A stretch of 64,000 bases of DNA, taken from NCBI GenBank assembly GCA_900095095.1, contig FMBT01000374.1, positions 1 through 64,000 of the forward strand, given 5' to 3'. The translations under genes were made by a program, and so were the position numbers. The notes under the pieces are model-generated. The model searched no databases. It was not told the origin of the DNA and saw only the letters and a list, made by a program, of their open reading frames with translations. The DNA comes from Fragilariopsis cylindrus CCMP1102 (lineage: Eukaryota; Bacillariophyta; Bacillariophyceae; Bacillariales; Bacillariaceae). Shown here one piece after another: positions 59,321 to 64,000 of this stretch (positions are counted from its first letter, which is position 1; each line of letters opens with the position of its first letter).

Positions 59321-61577
59321 TCTTGTTTTGATTCAACTTGTACTATAATGATTTGATATAAGAATACAAGGTCAAGGATTTTTGTTGTACGGCTTGGGTT
59401 TTTCGCCGTAGTTGCCGTGTTGACTGCAGATTTCGTTATGGTCGTTGTTGTGGCAATCGTCGTTGGTTTAGAATAATAAATTCTTCCACCTATTTTTATG
59501 TGATTAAATCTCCAAAGAACCACACCTCACTTTTACAGCAACAGCAACAAATGATATAGAGGCAAATAATCCGTTGTTATGTTATAGTTGTGCTTTCGAA
59601 TGGTGGTGATGTTCAATTCCGTCGTCCATCTCGTCAACTTGTGCTGTTTTTGTAGTGATGATTGTTCCTTTTTAAAAGTGGAGTATTCATCCGTTGTTTT
59701 TTTAGTCAAATTTGTGTGGAACAAACTTGAACGGAAACGCACGACCAGCGAAATGATGGGCACAGAGAGGAGGGAGGCGACACGATAGAATGGATTGACG
59801 AAAAATTATTATAGAATTATCCAAATTGAGCGATATGGATTATCACAAAGATTCGACAATATACTAGGTGAGGTGGTAATGATTTGCATATCTCGTTTGT
59901 AAAGGCAGAAACAGCTAATTGGCAGTAGTTGTGATGTGATGAAAGATCTTGTACGGAATGTCAGTGGTAGCATGTTAGATCATGTAAAATAACTACACCG
60001 GTATGATTTTTTTTTTAAAAAGCGATGTGATCACGGATCACGAAGCTTTTCAGGACCATCCTATCTACTTTAACGCGGGATTGAAGAACAAGCAAATTCA
60101 CAAAGGCTAAGTCAGTACTTCAAACATTCTGAACGACCACTCCTGTATACAATAATTGGAGGCTTGACAATGTTGAGCGAGATAGAGACTTTAGTTAGTT
60201 ATATCAAACAATGGAATGTTTTATATTTATTCTCAATACAGTACAGAAACACTCAAGTAGTTGTGCTTGTCTAGTCTATCTATTAGCTAGATGCATAGTA
60301 GTAGAATTATATCATGATCATACAACTTTTTTTCCTTGTATTGTTTCCTCTGATTCATTAACAATTTATGACAGCGTGTTATTCTCATTCCGTGTTGCTG
60401 TTGCTGTTGTTAAACAAAATATAATATTAACTACTGAGTGGTGGAGTTATGTTTAGGCCATGCTATGTATTGTTTGTATTGCCATTGTTTCAGATCGACA
60501 GTGCATTTTTATCTTATAACTGTAGTTATTGCCATCGAATTCGACAGGCACTTGTTGCCATCGAATAGGTATGAGCACAGAAATCGTCCGAGGTTGTGTG
60601 CCCTCCAAGAGTTACTTTAATCAATACAGTGTAGTAGTGTAGTACAGTGGCGGGTCGTCCGGTGACTTTCTGTCTTTCTAAGGCTTTGAGGATCGAAGAG
60701 GCAGCTACTATAATTAAATAATAAGTTAATAATAAACAAAATATAATACAAGCAGTGCAGTGCAGTGCAAGTAGTAAGATCATGGCTGATTAGCTAGCTA
60801 GCTGTACAGTAGTTCCCCCAGTCTAGTCTATCTGCTATGCCTGTTCTCAAGCAGCCAAGCCTAAGAAACAAAACAAAAAACCCTCTACCTTTTGAGAAAT
60901 CATCCATTGCTAATCATGATGAACCATATTGAATTGAAACGACTCCACTCCCTCATATGGACTGACTCTAATGACTTGACTAGCTACAGTATGACAACAA
61001 TGCGATCTTTGTGCATTTGGGCCTAATTGCATCAACTCTTAGTAGCCACGATTAAATCGTATATATTTTATTAAGCCCGTAAAATAATAGTGCGCGAAGA
61101 TAGCATGATAGTCAGCATATATCATGGCTGCCTCCAATACGTACTAAGTACTGTATCGTGCTGGATTCATTTTGCGCCAGTGAAGTGTACAAGTGATAGA
61201 AATTCTTTTAATATAAAAGCAAGAATCCTTCGGGTATTTTGGCACAAATCTGACCGTTGCGTTGTAAAAATTAAAATTCACGTAAAATAATACACACAGT
61301 AAAAGATATGCATTAAAAAATAAAAGAAGAAAGGCACAAAAGCAAAAGCGCCCCACACCCGCACACTGTACAGTACGCACAACTTACGGTAGAAGGCGAA
61401 AAAGAAATTAAATTCATTTCGAAATCGACATCGACATCGTAGCAACTCCGCAGGCAATCCTTACCAGTACTTCTTACAAGTACGACACAAACAAACAAAG
61501 AGATTATTGCTTCTTCTCAACACAAGACAAGGCAAGACAACACAACACAACATTCAACACAAGACTCACGATTAGCT
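59321..61577. other. 2.3-kb intergenic region, no supported gene
   Basis: Upstream of two divergently transcribed genes. Contains a T-run near 60010, (TGCAG)n at about 60750-60770, and several TACAGTA/TACTGTA words (60239, 60632, 60804, 61151, 61370). Frames of 60-85 codons occur but have no recognisable content. (ACAAG/ACAAC)n words at 61520-61560 lie in the leader of the gene at 61578. Confidence 0.45.
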
Positions 61578-64000
61578 ATGACGTCTTTTAATCTTAGAGA
61601 GATCGTACAAGTGGCAATAATGATAGCTGCTGTTATGCCTGGTATTGTAGTAGTATTAGGGTATAAGGAAGGTGGCTTTCAATCGGGACCATCTCCTGGT
61701 GCAATGTATGCGGGTGGATTAAAGTATGATACCAATTGGGATACATTATATATCACAGGATCACATTATAATGTGGATTTTATTGATCATGATGGTACTA
61801 CAAATGATTTAATGGTGGGTACCGAATTAGATGGCGAGTCCTCTTGTTATATTGGTATGTTAGATATGGATTCCAGTAGTCCCACCACCACAGGAAATGA
61901 TGAAGCATTCCATACATTAACAAATTGGAGATCGTATGGTGATCCGGGTGTCATGGAAACATGTTCGGCTGTTACCACCGATGAAAACAAACATGCGTTT
62001 ATTGTGGGTAGTGTAGCAAAGAATGGTTTTTTTCATAAAGTGAAAAATCATCCAATTGTCGCCTTAACAGCGGTCGTACAAAAAAATGATTTAGAGTTTG
62101 TCAATGCTGCTATTGCCTCATCGGAAACTTTGAATAATAATAAAAATTTATTATATCCCTTAGCTGTGATACATTCCGATACCAATGATCAAGTCTTATA
62201 TGTCGCAGCATTAACTTCGGTCGATAAAACACAAAATCCTATATCCGGACAACCAAATTGGCAAGAAACACAAAAAATTGGTTCGGCATTTTATTTAAGT
62301 GTTTTGAAATGGAAAATTAAAAATAATAATAATAAAGAACCACAATTACAATGGATTCAAGATTTTCCTATGGATGTCGAACCCGATGGTATCACCATTC
62401 CTGATGTGTATATTGGTGGTATGTTATTACAACAAGATTCGAATGGCTTTGAACATTTATTAATTGCTGGATCGACACGTGGTACCGGGAAAGGATATGG
62501 TGAAGCAGAAGTAAATTCCGATGATGAAGATGGTTTTATTATGCAATTAAGTCCGAAGGATGGTAGTTTTTTATTTCATAAACGTCATAAGGGTAAAAAA
62601 AAGAAAAATAATAATAAAGATAATATTGGTACTAATAATTTACGAGAAGGTACGGGATCGGATGATTTAATACGTGGTATTTGTCATTCATCGAATGTCA
62701 GTGTGGATGAATTTTATATTGTCGGTGGTACAAAAGGTGATATGACCAATAATGATCAAGGTGAACAAAATAATTTAAATGAAGTCAATAATGCTGGTTT
62801 TCAATTCGGAGCCAGTGTCGAATCGAAATATCGTGAGTTGTGGGATCGTGAAGAATCCTTACAACCCTTCTTACGTCGAGTCTCTTTTCAAAAAGAATTA
62901 GCACCTGTGTGGACGACACAATGGGCGGCAATGCCCAATTTAGACTTAAAAGAAAATTTTGCCAGTGGTGCCTTATTAAAAACAAATGCTTTTGCTATGG
63001 ATTGTGTCGTGGATGCTACGTCCAACAGTATTTACGTGGTGGGTAGTGTCTTAAATGGTGCTCAAATGACACAAGGTGATATTGAAATGATTAATCAGGG
63101 TGGGGATGATATTTGGGTGGCGAAAGTGGATGAAACAACTGGTAATGTAAGTAGTATAGAATTTATCCTATCGTTCCTTTACCCGTTACTGTCATTTCAT
63201 TTGCTAACATGTTACTACATCACATTCCGATTGTTGCTGTTTTTTCCTCTTCTTCTTCTATTCTATTATCCTATTCTATTGTACTATTCTACTATATCAC
63301 CCAAGGTACATTGGTTAACACAATTAGGTAATTTTGGTGACGAGAATCCAGCACGTCATAAGTCTATTGCTATTAATAATGCAGGTAATGTTATTATATA
63401 TGGTGATACAACATCTAATTTATATCGTGCACGTGATGGAGCTGAAACATCTAGTACAAGTGATATGTTTATTATGGTTGTGGATGGTGAAACTGGCGCA
63501 GTGAATGATAATTTTTATATGGGTGGAACATCAAGTGCATCTGTGTCCGGATCGGTGAATGGTGTAGTAAAACCACCACCTGATGCAGTATATGATGGTG
63601 ACATGAGCGGTGGTGATGATGATGATGGACAATCTGTACCATCAATCGAAGATGTTATGAACGACGGACCAAATTCCGCACAAAAAGATGAATCAAAAAC
63701 ACAACCTGCATCGAAAGGCAAATCAAATACTGGAAAAGTTTTTGGTATTCTATTTGGTATCATTGCAGCACTATGTGCTCTCTTTTTCGTTTTTAAACAA
63801 CGTCAAAAGACCAAGAATAGTGAATCCCAAAAATCATCAATCTTTAGTTGTTTGCAAAAATTTGATGTTGAAGATATTGATCTTAGAAGAAGTCCACCAG
63901 GTGGTTGGCATGGAACCTATATGAATAAATTAGCATACGGTGTGAATAATGCAGATAGGACTAATAGTGACGATGGTATTATTGCTACCGATTTAGATCC
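61578..64000 (+). CDS. Single-pass membrane protein with SBBP-like beta-propeller repeats (3' end outside window)
   Basis: Exon 1 is 61578-63146 and exon 2 starts at 63306; the gene runs off the right edge (about 754 residues visible). The N-terminus has a signal peptide (IVQVAIMIAAVMPGIVVVLG). The ectodomain carries recurring beta-propeller blades: WDTLYITGSHYNVDF, NKHAFIVGSVAKNGF, HLLIAGSTRGTGKGY, DEFYIVGGTKGDM, NSIYVVGSVLNGAQM and DIWVAKVDETTGNVHWLTQLG (part). The last has the typical SBBP 'D-x-(W/F)-V-A-K-x-D-x-x-G-x-x-x-W-x-x-x-x-G' form. After an acidic stalk a membrane segment follows (VFGILFGIIAALCALFFVF) with a basic stop-transfer, then a cytosolic tail (FDVEDIDLRRSPPGGW). I infer a surface protein. 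The function of the ectodomain is unknown. Confidence 0.82.
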   Translation, partial: MTSFNLREIVQVAIMIAAVMPGIVVVLGYKEGGFQSGPSPGAMYAGGLKYDTNWDTLYITGSHYNVDFIDHDGTTNDLMVGTELDGESSCYIGMLDMDSSSPTTTGNDEAFHTLTNWRSYGDPGVMETCSAVTTDENKHAFIVGSVAKNGFFHKVKNHPIVALTAVVQKNDLEFVNAAIASSETLNNNKNLLYPLAVIHSDTNDQVLYVAALTSVDKTQNPISGQPNWQETQKIGSAFYLSVLKWKIKNNNNKEPQLQWIQDFPMDVEPDGITIPDVYIGGMLLQQDSNGFEHLLIAGSTRGTGKGYGEAEVNSDDEDGFIMQLSPKDGSFLFHKRHKGKKKKNNNKDNIGTNNLREGTGSDDLIRGICHSSNVSVDEFYIVGGTKGDMTNNDQGEQNNLNEVNNAGFQFGASVESKYRELWDREESLQPFLRRVSFQKELAPVWTTQWAAMPNLDLKENFASGALLKTNAFAMDCVVDATSNSIYVVGSVLNGAQMTQGDIEMINQGGDDIWVAKVDETTGNVSSIEFILSFLYPLLSFHLLTCYYITFRLLLFFPLLLLFYYPILLYYSTISPKVHWLTQLGNFGDENPARHKSIAINNAGNVIIYGDTTSNLYRARDGAETSSTSDMFIMVVDGETGAVNDNFYMGGTSSASVSGSVNGVVKPPPDAVYDGDMSGGDDDDGQSVPSIEDVMNDGPNSAQKDESKTQPASKGKSNTGKVFGILFGIIAALCALFFVFKQRQKTKNSESQKSSIFSCLQKFDVEDIDLRRSPPGGWHGTYMNKLAYGVNNADRTNSDDGIIATDLD

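Noticed and set aside
60211-60783. Small frames of 60-85 codons on both strands
   Set aside because: AT-rich, mutually overlapping, no recognisable content; fit random expectation in a 2.3-kb gap.

Overview
The window is eukaryotic nuclear DNA from a diatom, probably a pennate species. The evidence is an LHCX-type fucoxanthin chlorophyll a/c protein gene, short GT..AG introns, an enormous PSxxPS-repeat protein, type II membrane proteins with plant-type leucine-rich repeats, plastid presequences resembling the diatom ASAFAP type, and long low-complexity acidic, Asn, Gln and Ser runs. The genus cannot be decided from the sequence alone.

Layout. 1-990 (-) is the 5' part of a secreted protein gene cut by the window edge. 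1.38-1.96 kb holds a worn copia-like retroelement fossil. 2463-3344 (-) is a two-exon LHCX gene. 4.3-6.4 kb has two small charged or coiled-coil genes (+). 6801-11660 (-) encodes a 1619-residue disordered and coiled-coil protein. 12718-14901 (-) encodes an NFKBIL1 (I-kappa-B-like) homologue. 15461-17161 (+) encodes a Cys-rich secreted protein, perhaps GPI-anchored. 17345-22110 (-) is a five-exon full-length ABCB transporter. 23036-25998 (+) and 31828-34799 (-) are two related LRR type II membrane proteins. Between the LRR genes lie a secreted protein with an internal duplication (28399-29850), a 5S rRNA gene (-) and a tRNA-Lys(UUU) gene (+).

34.8-39.6 kb is gene-poor, with one MITE-like foldback element and a decayed retroelement carrying RNase H. 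39689-46408 (+) encodes the 2239-residue PSxxPS protein. After it come a small ER-type protein ending in KDEL, a METTL21-like methyltransferase (-), a Gln-rich coiled-coil protein, a probable plastid ABM-fold protein, and a radical SAM gene of the ArsS/rSAM-SeCys family. Next are a second MITE copy, a SPRY-like protein with a fresh 39-residue duplication (-), and at the right edge a single-pass membrane protein with SBBP-like beta-propeller repeats.

The most notable item is the radical SAM gene at 55587-57541. Its frame meets TGA at the exact place where this family carries Cys or selenocysteine. Read as Sec, the protein ends in GSSUQGATA and a normal TAA. A 13-bp GC-rich stem-loop starts three bases after the TGA, and a SECIS-like fold (ATGA / TGA core) lies about 90 bases further on. 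Most neighbouring genes show no obvious functional linkage; the window reads as ordinary diatom gene order with separate transcription units. Intron positions were inferred from GT..AG sites, reading frame and family continuity, not from transcripts.
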